A stretch of 64,000 nt of DNA, taken from positions 21,432 through 85,431 of the forward strand of contig CADBNW010000217.1 in assembly GCA_902796025.1 (NCBI GenBank), in the 5' to 3' direction. The notes under the pieces are model-generated. The model was not told where the DNA came from, made no database searches, and saw only the letters and a program-made list of their open reading frames with translations. Source of the DNA: an uncultured Eubacteriales bacterium (lineage in GTDB: Bacteria; Bacillota; Clostridia; Christensenellales; Aristaeellaceae). Positions 9,382 to 17,164 of the stretch are shown piece by piece (position 1 is the first letter of the stretch; the number at the start of each line of letters is the position of its first letter). A program made the translations under genes and the position numbers.

Positions 9382-9666
9382 ATGGATAAAACTTTACTTA
9401 TTCTTATCCTTGCACTGCTGCTCATCACCAATCTTATCGCGTATATCCTTATGGCGTACGATAAAAGCTGCGCCAAAAAGGGCAAGCGGCGCATCCCGGA
9501 AAAGACGCTGTTTGCGGCTACCGGCTGCTTTGGCGGACTTGGCGGCGTATTGGGAATGTTTTTATGCCGTCACAAGACGAAGCACTGGTATTTCAGACTT
9601 TTCTTCCCGCTGATGCTGCTTGCGCAGATCGCCCTTTTGTTTCTGGGCTGGAGGCTGCTTACGTAA
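9382..9666 (+). CDS. DUF1294 small membrane protein
   Basis: A 94-residue membrane protein with an N-terminal helix (hydrophobic run about residues 3-22) and a second near the C-terminus, separated by a basic loop. The loop has the family signature AYDKSCAKKGKRRIPEKTL, then GGLGGVLGM and RHKTKHWYFR, all typical of DUF1294. I chose the ATG at 9382 over the one at 9367 because GGAG lies about nine bases before it, while 9367 has its purine run directly adjacent. The function of the family is not known. A rho-independent terminator follows at once, so this closes the mutSL-miaA transcription unit. Confidence 0.85.
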   Translation: MDKTLLILILALLLITNLIAYILMAYDKSCAKKGKRRIPEKTLFAATGCFGGLGGVLGMFLCRHKTKHWYFRLFFPLMLLAQIALLFLGWRLLT

Positions 9667-9686
9667 AAAAAGCGCTGGCGCTTTTT
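9667..9686 (+). terminator. Rho-independent terminator after DUF1294
   Basis: AAAAAGCG (9667-9674) pairs with CGCTTTTT (9679-9686) around a four-base loop and starts inside the stop codon region of the DUF1294 gene. The T run is part of the stem. It probably ends the repair/tRNA-modification unit. Confidence 0.7.
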
Positions 9687-9721
9687 CAGCCAAACCCCTT
9701 TACTGTTACTGATTCGCAATC

Positions 9722-9742
9722 GGCTGGCGTCAAAAGCCAGCC
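9722..9742 (+). other. Hairpin in the leader of the FecR/YDG gene
   Basis: GGCTGGC (9722-9728) and GCCAGCC (9736-9742) form a perfect seven-base-pair stem with a seven-base loop, 28 bases before the FecR-gene ATG. No T run follows, so it is not an obvious terminator. It may affect message stability or be a regulatory fold; I recognise no known riboswitch class here. Confidence 0.45.
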
Positions 9743-9770
9743 AGGGACACCCAAAAAAGGAGTGGGCGGA

Positions 9771-12700
9771 ATGAAAGTACGGCTATGGTGTATGCTTACG
9801 GCGCTGTGTCTGCTGCTTGCGGCCTTTGGCGCCGGGCAGGCAGCGCTTGGCGAAAGCTACAGCGCCTCCGCGATGCGGCTGTTGCGCTACGAGGGAGAGG
9901 TCACCATCGAGGACGCAAACGGCAATTCCAGATTTGTCCTGCCAAACGTGCGCTTTTCAAGCGGAGAGGCGATGAAAACGGGGGAAAATTCAAGCGCCTC
10001 GGTAAGCCTGGATGCTTCAAAGATCGTCACCCTGGACGCGCAAAGCCGCGTGGAATTTGCCCAAAGCGGCAGCCATATGGAACTGACCCTCACCGAGGGA
10101 ACGCTGTTTTTGGACGTAAGCGAAAAGCTGGACGCAAACGAAACCCTGGACATCAAGACCTCCACCATGACCGTTGGCATACGCGGCACGATCGTATTCG
10201 TATCGACCCTGCCATCCGATAAGGCCCAGGCGCTCTACGGGGTAAGCGCCCAGCCGCAACAGGCCGCAGACGGCTCCGTTACGGTCTTTGGCGTATTGGA
10301 GGGCAGCGCGCAGATCAGCGATGAAAACGGTGACAAGGCTCAGGTGGACGCGGGCCAGATCGCCGTGGTCGGCAAAAGCACGGCGCTTGCCGAAATGTCC
10401 CCCGAAAACGTCACGCCCTTTATACAGCAGCAGTTTGAAAACGATGAGACCCTCAGCAGAGTCGTGACCGCCTGCCCGCAGCTTTTTGAAGACTATGACT
10501 TTCCTGCGGACGGCGACTGGGAGTTTACCGGAGAGGTTTTGATCATCGCGCAAAGCGCCAGCAAGCTCTACGACGGAACGCCCCTTACGCGCACGGGCGA
10601 CATCCTTGTATACAATCTGCCGGAGATGTTCAATATTTCTGCAAACGCAGTGGGGGCGATCACCAATGCCGGCACGGCGCAAAATCCCATCGGCTCCTGT
10701 GCCATTTTCAATCAGGCTGGAGAAAACGTAACAGATCACTTTAACGCCCTCAAGACCATCCCGGGACAGTTGGTGGTGGATCCCGCGCCCATGACGATTT
10801 GGACGGGCAGCGCGGAAAAATACTACGACGGCACGCCGCTTACAAACGAAGAGGCGGGCTTTGATGTGATTTCCGGAGGCTATAAAGAAGAACCGTGGCG
10901 CGATACCTCGCTGGTGCTCAGCGAGGAAAGCGGCGAAACCCTGTACGGCTTGAGCGGCCAGCTGCTGGTACACGGCACAAATCCTTTGACCGGGCAAACC
11001 AGCCAGATCGTGTTAAGAGCGGGCGAAAAGCTCACTGTGCAGCTAAACAGCGAAGGCGACGGGGGCAGCATCCATTACAACATCGAAAAGGTAAGCGAGC
11101 AGGAGATCCCGAAGGAGATCCTGCGCCTTTACGCGGACAACCGGGCCTTGCTGGAACAGGCCTGCGCGGATACGGGCTGGGACATCGATCTCATAAGCGA
11201 AAGGATAAGCCAGCTTGATCAAAGCGCGGAGCCGACCACCGTAAAGGACGGCCTTACGATCAGCGTAAATTACGCGGGTGGCCTTATGCGCCAGCTCACA
11301 AACGCGCGCATCAACGTAGACAGCGACATCACAGACTACAGCGGGCGCGCGTTGAACGGCGAAGAGGCGCGCTTTACGGAGATCCGCATCGACGACAGCG
11401 TGGTCGTGACCGCGACGGGCAGCCAGACGGAGGTGGGCCAAAGCGAAAACGGCTATCAGATCGACTGGGGCAGCGAAAACCCGGCAAACTTCGTCGTGTC
11501 CGAGGATCTGGGAACGCTTACCGTGAAACAGGCGCAGCCCTCCGTCGTTCTTACCGCGTATTCCGCGAGCAAAACCTACGACGGCGCGCCGCTTACAAGT
11601 GAACGCGTTTCTGCAAGGGGTCTGCCGGAGGGGTACAAATTTAGCGCGAAGGTGACTGGTAGCCAGACGGACGCGGGCAGCGGGAAAAGCGTGATCTATC
11701 AGTATACGATCACCGATCCCGAAGGCCGGGACGTAACGGGCGAGTTTTCTAACGTCACGCTGGTTAGCGGAACGCTTACCGTAAATCCCGCGCCTCTCAC
11801 GGTAAAAACCGCTTCCGCCAGCAAGCAGTACGACGGCGCGCCGCTTACCGCCTCGGAAAACGCGCAGCTTCTTGGCCTTGTTTCTTCAGACAGCGCAAGC
11901 GTTACCGCAACAGGCAGCCTTACTGAGGTCGGCTCCTGCGAGAACACTTATACAATCGAATGGGGCAGCGCAAAGAGTGAAAACTATCAAATCACTGAGG
12001 AGCTTGGCACTTTAACGGTAAGCAAAAACAGCACGAAGATCACCGTGACATCCGCTTCCGCAGAAGCTGTCTATACCCCGTTTGGACTTATAAACCACGA
12101 TTATGCCACCGACGGCCTGCCGGAGGGCTTTTCGCTTGAAGCCACAGTAGAGGGCGTGCAAATGCTTGCGGGCAGCAGCGAAAACACCATTTCGGACTAT
12201 GCGATTAAAAATTCGAGCGGCGAAGACAAAACCGAAAACTTCACCAATGTGGAGCTGGTAAGTGGCACGCTTACCGTGACGAAGGCGAAGATCGACGTAT
12301 GGTCTCATGTAAGGGGTTCCATATTTGAAACGGAGGCCAGCTATGTCTATCGTGGCAGCGGTTATCCCTTCTCCTGCGCGTGGACAGGCGCGTACAATGC
12401 CGACAGCCCCGCGACAGCTGTGATCATTTCGGATATGTACGGCGGCGGCTGGACGGAAAAGGACGTTGGAACGTATACCTTGTCCTTTACCGTATCCTTG
12501 CGGGAAGACTTGAACGACAGATATGAGATCGGCGACGTGCAATTTGGCTCGATTACCATCACGCCCGCCCCGCTCACGATCAAAACGGGATCCGCAAGCA
12601 AGGGCTATGACGGAAAGCCGCTTACCGCGGGCGCGAGCCTTGAAGGGCTGGTCGGGGTCGACAGTTGGGCTTCCTACACGCTGACTGCGACTGGCAGCAT

Positions 12701-14036
12701 CACAGACCTTGGCAGCACGGAAAACAGCTATACCCTTGACTGGGGCGAGATCGATGCATCCAACTACGACGTAAGTGAAGATATCGGAACGCTGAGCGTT
12801 ACGAAAAACACTTCCCCCGTCGTGGTGACTGCTCCAAGCACCAGCTTTGTCTATAATGGAAAAGGCGTGGTCTTGATGAGCGGCGCGTCGGTAACGGGTC
12901 TTCCGGAGGGCATTTCCATGATGATGACGCCGACGCATCCCGAAATCAAAGACGCGGGCAGCTACGAAACGGGCGTAAGCTACTACATCATTGATGAAAA
13001 CCTTGGAAAACCAGTTACAGACTATTTTACAAACATCACCGTTACGCCAGGTACCGTCACCGTGGAGCCGCTAAGGCTTACAATCGATCTGGCCGGAGGG
13101 GAAACGGTCTACACAGGAAGCCCGCAGGGCTTTAACGCTACCGGCGTAAGCGTCACCTGCGCAAACGGCGAAAACGCCGGCACGCAGGCTTCCGGAAGCT
13201 CCAGTGCCGTGGTCGGCAGCTTGACGGCGGATTATACACTGCTCACAGGCGACAGCATCACCCTTTCGGTCGAAGGCTCCGGTATCGACGTGGGGAGCTA
13301 TACGATAAGCGCTGCGCTTAGCTTTACTGCCGGAAAAGCCTCCAACTACAGCGTGTCGTATATCAACACGCAGCTGGATATTTTGCCCCTGCAGATCAGC
13401 CTGGACCTTGGCGGGCGAACCGTGGTGTTTAACGGGCAAAATCAGACCTTCGACATGAGCGCGGTCAAGGGCACGATCCTGAACGGCTCTAGGGCTGGGC
13501 AGAGCGCAAATGCGACGCTGAACTACACGGTTTCGGGCGGAGCCCAGTATACTCTGAGTGTTCCGGGGATCGGCGCGCAGGAAGTAATGGTAAGCGGCGC
13601 GGGCGTAAATGCAGGACAATACACCGTGACGGTCAGCGGCAACAGCGGTGGGAACGTCGTTTACAGCGCTGCAAACAACGTCCTCACGATCGAACCGCTG
13701 AAAATCAATGTCTGGGCCTTTGGCGGCGTATATGGATACGGTTTGGAGGCCTACAGCGCAGAGGTCGACGTGATCTACTTGAGCGGGCCAAACGCGGAAA
13801 CCGTTGCAGAGTGCCTTAGCTACAACACGAATCCCGACGGCAGCCTGAACGCAAGCTTCCAGCTGTATACCGGAAACACCATCACGGTCACCGCGCCGGG
13901 CGCAGGACCTGCGATCGGCACGTACACGATCACGCCAAGCTATACTTTAAGCGGGGCCGCCTCCAATTACAGTGTAAGCGTATCGGGCGCCACGATCGAA
14001 ATCAAGCTGGATCCCTATTCGACAGACACACCATAG
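9771..14036 (+). CDS. Secreted FecR-domain protein with YDG-type repeats
   Basis: A 1421-residue exported protein. A signal peptide (MKVRLWCMLTALCLLLAAFGAG) precedes a FecR domain at about residues 30-150 (GEVTIEDANG, SRVEFAQSG, then VGIRGTIVFV, the FecR core). The rest is a chain of beta repeats of about 85-130 residues, each opening with SASKxYDGxPLT and ending GTLTV. Clear copies start near bases 10555, 10806, 11560, 11815 and 12590; four more degenerate copies (VYNGKG, VYTGSP, VFNGQN and others) follow. They resemble the YDG/MBG repeats of bacterial surface proteins. No LPXTG motif or C-terminal membrane anchor is visible. The start at 9771 has an AGGAG-like site and a proper signal peptide; the longer frame back to 9564 overlaps DUF1294 and lacks both. 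It is paired with the CHASE2-PP2C gene downstream. Confidence 0.88.
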   Translation: MKVRLWCMLTALCLLLAAFGAGQAALGESYSASAMRLLRYEGEVTIEDANGNSRFVLPNVRFSSGEAMKTGENSSASVSLDASKIVTLDAQSRVEFAQSGSHMELTLTEGTLFLDVSEKLDANETLDIKTSTMTVGIRGTIVFVSTLPSDKAQALYGVSAQPQQAADGSVTVFGVLEGSAQISDENGDKAQVDAGQIAVVGKSTALAEMSPENVTPFIQQQFENDETLSRVVTACPQLFEDYDFPADGDWEFTGEVLIIAQSASKLYDGTPLTRTGDILVYNLPEMFNISANAVGAITNAGTAQNPIGSCAIFNQAGENVTDHFNALKTIPGQLVVDPAPMTIWTGSAEKYYDGTPLTNEEAGFDVISGGYKEEPWRDTSLVLSEESGETLYGLSGQLLVHGTNPLTGQTSQIVLRAGEKLTVQLNSEGDGGSIHYNIEKVSEQEIPKEILRLYADNRALLEQACADTGWDIDLISERISQLDQSAEPTTVKDGLTISVNYAGGLMRQLTNARINVDSDITDYSGRALNGEEARFTEIRIDDSVVVTATGSQTEVGQSENGYQIDWGSENPANFVVSEDLGTLTVKQAQPSVVLTAYSASKTYDGAPLTSERVSARGLPEGYKFSAKVTGSQTDAGSGKSVIYQYTITDPEGRDVTGEFSNVTLVSGTLTVNPAPLTVKTASASKQYDGAPLTASENAQLLGLVSSDSASVTATGSLTEVGSCENTYTIEWGSAKSENYQITEELGTLTVSKNSTKITVTSASAEAVYTPFGLINHDYATDGLPEGFSLEATVEGVQMLAGSSENTISDYAIKNSSGEDKTENFTNVELVSGTLTVTKAKIDVWSHVRGSIFETEASYVYRGSGYPFSCAWTGAYNADSPATAVIISDMYGGGWTEKDVGTYTLSFTVSLREDLNDRYEIGDVQFGSITITPAPLTIKTGSASKGYDGKPLTAGASLEGLVGVDSWASYTLTATGSITDLGSTENSYTLDWGEIDASNYDVSEDIGTLSVTKNTSPVVVTAPSTSFVYNGKGVVLMSGASVTGLPEGISMMMTPTHPEIKDAGSYETGVSYYIIDENLGKPVTDYFTNITVTPGTVTVEPLRLTIDLAGGETVYTGSPQGFNATGVSVTCANGENAGTQASGSSSAVVGSLTADYTLLTGDSITLSVEGSGIDVGSYTISAALSFTAGKASNYSVSYINTQLDILPLQISLDLGGRTVVFNGQNQTFDMSAVKGTILNGSRAGQSANATLNYTVSGGAQYTLSVPGIGAQEVMVSGAGVNAGQYTVTVSGNSGGNVVYSAANNVLTIEPLKINVWAFGGVYGYGLEAYSAEVDVIYLSGPNAETVAECLSYNTNPDGSLNASFQLYTGNTITVTAPGAGPAIGTYTITPSYTLSGAASNYSVSVSGATIEIKLDPYSTDTP

Positions 14037-14077
14037 GCGGCCAAAATGACCTGCGGAAGCGGTGAGGGGATGAGCAC

Positions 14078-16021
14078 ATGGGTGAGGGGAAAATGAACAG
14101 TAAGCCGATCATACATCTGCTGCGCGCGTTTGTGGCCGCGCTGCTTATGACGCTTATGGTTTTTTCCGGAGCGCTCAAGCGCGTGGACAAGTGGGCGCAG
14201 GACGGCCTTTTTCAGCGCGAAAAGGCGACGAACACCGATATCGTCATCATCGGTATCGACGACGCCACGCTGGAGACCCTTGGCCCGTACCCCACCAATT
14301 ACCGCGATTTCGTGGCGTTCGCGCTGGAGGAGTTGGCTGCGGATCCCAGCAAAAAGCCGCTGGTGACGGCGGTGGACATCCTGTACGAGGGCTACAGCGA
14401 CGAGGTTTCAGACGCGCATCTGGCTGACGCTGCGGCAAAGCTTGGAAACGTGATCACCGCCACCATGGCGGAATACGGCGAAAGCATCACCTGGGAGCAG
14501 GGACACGCCAAATCGATCGACGCAAACGCGGTCACCGGCTATGTGCAGCCCTACGACGCCCTGCGCGAGCGATCCGGGCAGGGCCACATCAACGCCATGT
14601 ACGACAAAGACGGCGTGATGCGCCACGCGATACTGTATATCGATCTGGATGAGAAAACCCGCGTCTACTCCATGGCCTGGGAGGCCGCGAAGGTCTATGC
14701 TGCATCCAGGGGAATGACGCTTGAAATGCCGGCGACCGGCCCGACCGGACAGTACTATATCCCATACAGCGCAAAGCCCGGCGGCTACTACGACGGGGCA
14801 AACCTTTCTCAGCTCATCTTTGGCGAGGTACCGGCCGATTTCTGGGCTGGCAAGATCGTATTGATCGGCCCTTACGCATCAGGCCTTCAGGATTCCTACT
14901 ATACGCCCATCTCCAACGCGGAGCAAATGTTCGGCGTGGAGATCCAGGCAAATATCATTCAAAGCCTGCTGGAAGCAAACACCAAGATGGAGGTGGGGGA
15001 CTACCCGCAGCTGCTGGCGCTGTTTTTGCTGTGCTTTGCGGCGATAAGCCTCTATCAGAAGCTGGGACTCAACTGGGGCGGCGCGGTGTGCGCGGGCTTT
15101 ATCGCGCTGGGGCTTGGGGGCTCGCTGCTTTTATACAAACTTGGCTACGTCACGCATCCGCTGTGGCTGGCCGTGAGCGCGGCGCTTTTATACGACGCAG
15201 CGCTGGTGTTCAAGTACATCCGCGCGGCAAAGGAGCGCCGGGCGCTGGCGCTTGAAAAGGAGCGCATAAGCGCTGAGCTTTCCCTGGCCGCGCGCATCCA
15301 GGAAAGCGCCCTGATCAAGGACTTCCCGCCCTTTCCTGAACGGCGCGAATTCGACATCTTTGCCTCCATGGATCCCGCAAAGGAGGTCGGCGGCGACTTT
15401 TATGACTTTTTCATGCCGGACGACGACCACCTCGTGCTGCTGATCGGGGACGTTTCCGGCAAGGGCGTGCCCGCGTCGCTGTTTATGATGGTGGCCATGA
15501 CGCTTTTAAGGCACATTGCCATGAACGAGACGAGTCCCGCCAGCATCATGCAAACCGTAAACCGCGAGATCTGCGCCCGAAATCCGGAGGAGATGTTCAT
15601 CACCGCGTGGATGGGCATCCTTGAGATTTCGACGGGCAAGCTGAAATGCGTAAACGCCGGGCATGAATATCCAGTCCTTCAGTATCCCGGGGAAGGCTTT
15701 GCGCTTTTCAAGGACAAGCACGGCTTTGTGCTTGGGGGCATGGACGGCGTGCGCTATAAGGAATACGAATTGGAGCTGAAGCCCGGCACAAAGCTTTTTG
15801 TCTACACCGACGGCGTTCCGGAGGCCACAAACGCGAGCGAGCAGCTCTTTGGCGCTGAGCGCATGGTGGAGGCGCTAAACGCCGTCCAGCATGGCGAACC
15901 TAAGCAGATCCTGTCCGGCGTAAAAAGCGCGGTCGACCGCTTTGTCGGGACAGCACCGCAGTTTGACGATCTTACGATGCTGTGCCTCAGGTACAACGGC
16001 CCGATGGAAGAAAACGATTGA
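14078..16021 (+). CDS. CHASE2 sensor with C-terminal PP2C (SpoIIE-type) phosphatase
   Basis: A 647-residue membrane protein. One transmembrane helix near residues 8-28 leads into an extracytoplasmic CHASE2 domain (DIVIIGIDDATLETLGPYP, then PADFWAGKIVLIGPYASGLQD). Three more helices follow at about residues 308-380, then a short coiled coil and a PP2C phosphatase. The phosphatase shows GGDFYDFF, IGDVSGKGVPASLFM, VNAGHEYPVL and DDLTMLCLRY, that is, the metal-binding aspartates of SpoIIE/RsbU enzymes. Such phosphatases usually act on anti-sigma-factor antagonists, but no such partner is encoded here. The ATG at 14078 has GAGGGG eight bases upstream. It lies 41 bases after the FecR/YDG gene and is probably co-transcribed with it. 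Confidence 0.9.
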   Translation: MGEGKMNSKPIIHLLRAFVAALLMTLMVFSGALKRVDKWAQDGLFQREKATNTDIVIIGIDDATLETLGPYPTNYRDFVAFALEELAADPSKKPLVTAVDILYEGYSDEVSDAHLADAAAKLGNVITATMAEYGESITWEQGHAKSIDANAVTGYVQPYDALRERSGQGHINAMYDKDGVMRHAILYIDLDEKTRVYSMAWEAAKVYAASRGMTLEMPATGPTGQYYIPYSAKPGGYYDGANLSQLIFGEVPADFWAGKIVLIGPYASGLQDSYYTPISNAEQMFGVEIQANIIQSLLEANTKMEVGDYPQLLALFLLCFAAISLYQKLGLNWGGAVCAGFIALGLGGSLLLYKLGYVTHPLWLAVSAALLYDAALVFKYIRAAKERRALALEKERISAELSLAARIQESALIKDFPPFPERREFDIFASMDPAKEVGGDFYDFFMPDDDHLVLLIGDVSGKGVPASLFMMVAMTLLRHIAMNETSPASIMQTVNREICARNPEEMFITAWMGILEISTGKLKCVNAGHEYPVLQYPGEGFALFKDKHGFVLGGMDGVRYKEYELELKPGTKLFVYTDGVPEATNASEQLFGAERMVEALNAVQHGEPKQILSGVKSAVDRFVGTAPQFDDLTMLCLRYNGPMEEND

Positions 16022-16085
16022 CGGCTTTCTTCGTTTTGCCGCGCTCGCCTTCAATCCCCATAGCTAAAAATGTAAATAAACTATG

Positions 16086-16117
16086 ACACAAATGTTGCGC
16101 AAAACCAACATTTGTGT
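16086..16117. repeat. Perfect 12-base inverted repeat upstream of the yhaM-like gene
   Basis: ACACAAATGTTG (16086-16097) and CAACATTTGTGT (16106-16117) are perfectly complementary around an eight-base spacer, in an AT-rich gap between the CHASE2-PP2C gene and the promoter of the next unit. There is no good T run after it. It could be the terminator of the upstream unit or an operator for the downstream promoter about 30 bases away. Confidence 0.7.
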
Positions 16118-16145
16118 ATTTGTGCCTGTGCGCGCTAAATTTGCT

Positions 16146-16173
16146 TTGAAAATCGGGCGCTTTGGAGTAAAAT
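16146..16173 (+). promoter_or_regulatory. Sigma-A type promoter for yhaM-topB-cysE
   Basis: TTGAAA (16146-16151) and TAAAAT (16168-16173) are separated by 16 bases, 31 bases before the ATG of the exoribonuclease gene. This is a good match to the vegetative consensus in an otherwise AT-rich gap. Confidence 0.65.
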
Positions 16174-16204
16174 ACTGTCCATAAAGCATACGAGGTGGAA
16201 GAAT

Positions 16205-17161
16205 ATGAGGGAGCAGCCAAGGATCGCGGATTTGATCAAAAATGTGAGCTTCGAGGGCTTTTTGCTTGTAAAGACAGCGCAGCAGCGTACCTCTGCCAAC
16301 GGCTCCAAGTATCTGGATTTGAACCTTGTGGACATCAGCGGAGAGATCAACGCCAAGCGCTGGGATGGGATGGAGCTGCCGCCCACGGTAGGATCGGTTT
16401 TGAAGGTGCGGGGCCTTGTGCAGGAATACAATAACCGCCTGCAGTTGCGCATCGACAAAATGCGCCTGTCGGTTCCGGAGGATCACGTGGACATGGAGGC
16501 CCTGATCCCCTGCGCGCCAAGATCCAGCGACGAAATGCTGGAGGAGATCAGCAACCGCATCGACGCCATGGAAAACCGCGAGCTGCGCGAATTGACGCTG
16601 AAGCTTTTAGACGAAGCGGGCGAGCAGCTTTCTGTGATGCCGGCGGCAAAGAATCTGCACCATGCCCAGCGGGGCGGGCTGCTCAACCACACCACGACCA
16701 TGCTGCGGGGCGCGGCGATGATCTGCGAACTGTATCCGTTTTTGGACAGCGACCTGCTGGCCGCGGGTGTGATCGCCCACGACCTGTGCAAGATCGAGGA
16801 AATGGAGTGCGACGAATTGGGCCTGGTCACGGATTACACGGTGGAGGGAAACCTGCTTGGGCACATCGTGCTTGGCGTAAGCAAGCTGGACCGCTGCGGC
16901 AGGGAGCTTGGAACGAGCAGGGAGTTGCTTACCCTGCTTGAGCACATGGTGCTGTCCCACCATGACCTGCCGGAGTACGGATCGCCTAAGCCGCCCATGT
17001 TCCCGGAGGCCGAGGCGCTGCACGCGCTGGACCTTTTGGACGCGCGCATGTTTGAAATGAAGGCGGAGCTTGAAAAGGTAAAGCCCGGCTGCTTTACCGA
17101 CCGCATCTGGTCGCTTGATAGAAAGCTCTACAGAAGAAACGAAGCCGAAACGGAAGACTGA
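16205..17161 (+). CDS. YhaM-like 3'-5' exoribonuclease (OB fold + HD domain)
   Basis: A 318-residue protein with an N-terminal OB fold (VSFEGFLLVKTAQQRT, LNLVDISGEINAKRWD) and a C-terminal HD phosphohydrolase domain. The metal ligands are seen in HHAQRGGLLNHT, VIAHDLCKIEEME and LSHHDLPEYGSP. This architecture is that of Bacillus YhaM and S. aureus Cbf1, which trim RNA and short DNA from the 3' end. The ATG at 16205 has GAGGTGG upstream. topB begins three bases after its stop. Confidence 0.9.
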   Translation: MREQPRIADLIKNVSFEGFLLVKTAQQRTSANGSKYLDLNLVDISGEINAKRWDGMELPPTVGSVLKVRGLVQEYNNRLQLRIDKMRLSVPEDHVDMEALIPCAPRSSDEMLEEISNRIDAMENRELRELTLKLLDEAGEQLSVMPAAKNLHHAQRGGLLNHTTTMLRGAAMICELYPFLDSDLLAAGVIAHDLCKIEEMECDELGLVTDYTVEGNLLGHIVLGVSKLDRCGRELGTSRELLTLLEHMVLSHHDLPEYGSPKPPMFPEAEALHALDLLDARMFEMKAELEKVKPGCFTDRIWSLDRKLYRRNEAETED

Positions 17162-17164
17162 TCG

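Noticed and set aside
9334-9382. hfq after miaA
   Set aside because: The usual Bacillota neighbour is not here: the next gene is a DUF1294 membrane protein and no Sm-like short frame is present.
9564-9770. Longer N-terminus for the FecR/YDG protein
   Set aside because: It would overlap the DUF1294 gene and its terminator and bury the signal peptide; the ATG at 9771 has a good ribosome binding site.
10017-10997. 326-codon minus-strand frame opposite the FecR/YDG gene
   Set aside because: Its translation matches no family pattern and it lies fully inside a strongly supported gene with signal peptide and repeats.
12012-12938. 308-codon minus-strand frame opposite the YDG repeats
   Set aside because: Same reason; it is an antisense artefact of repeated sequence.
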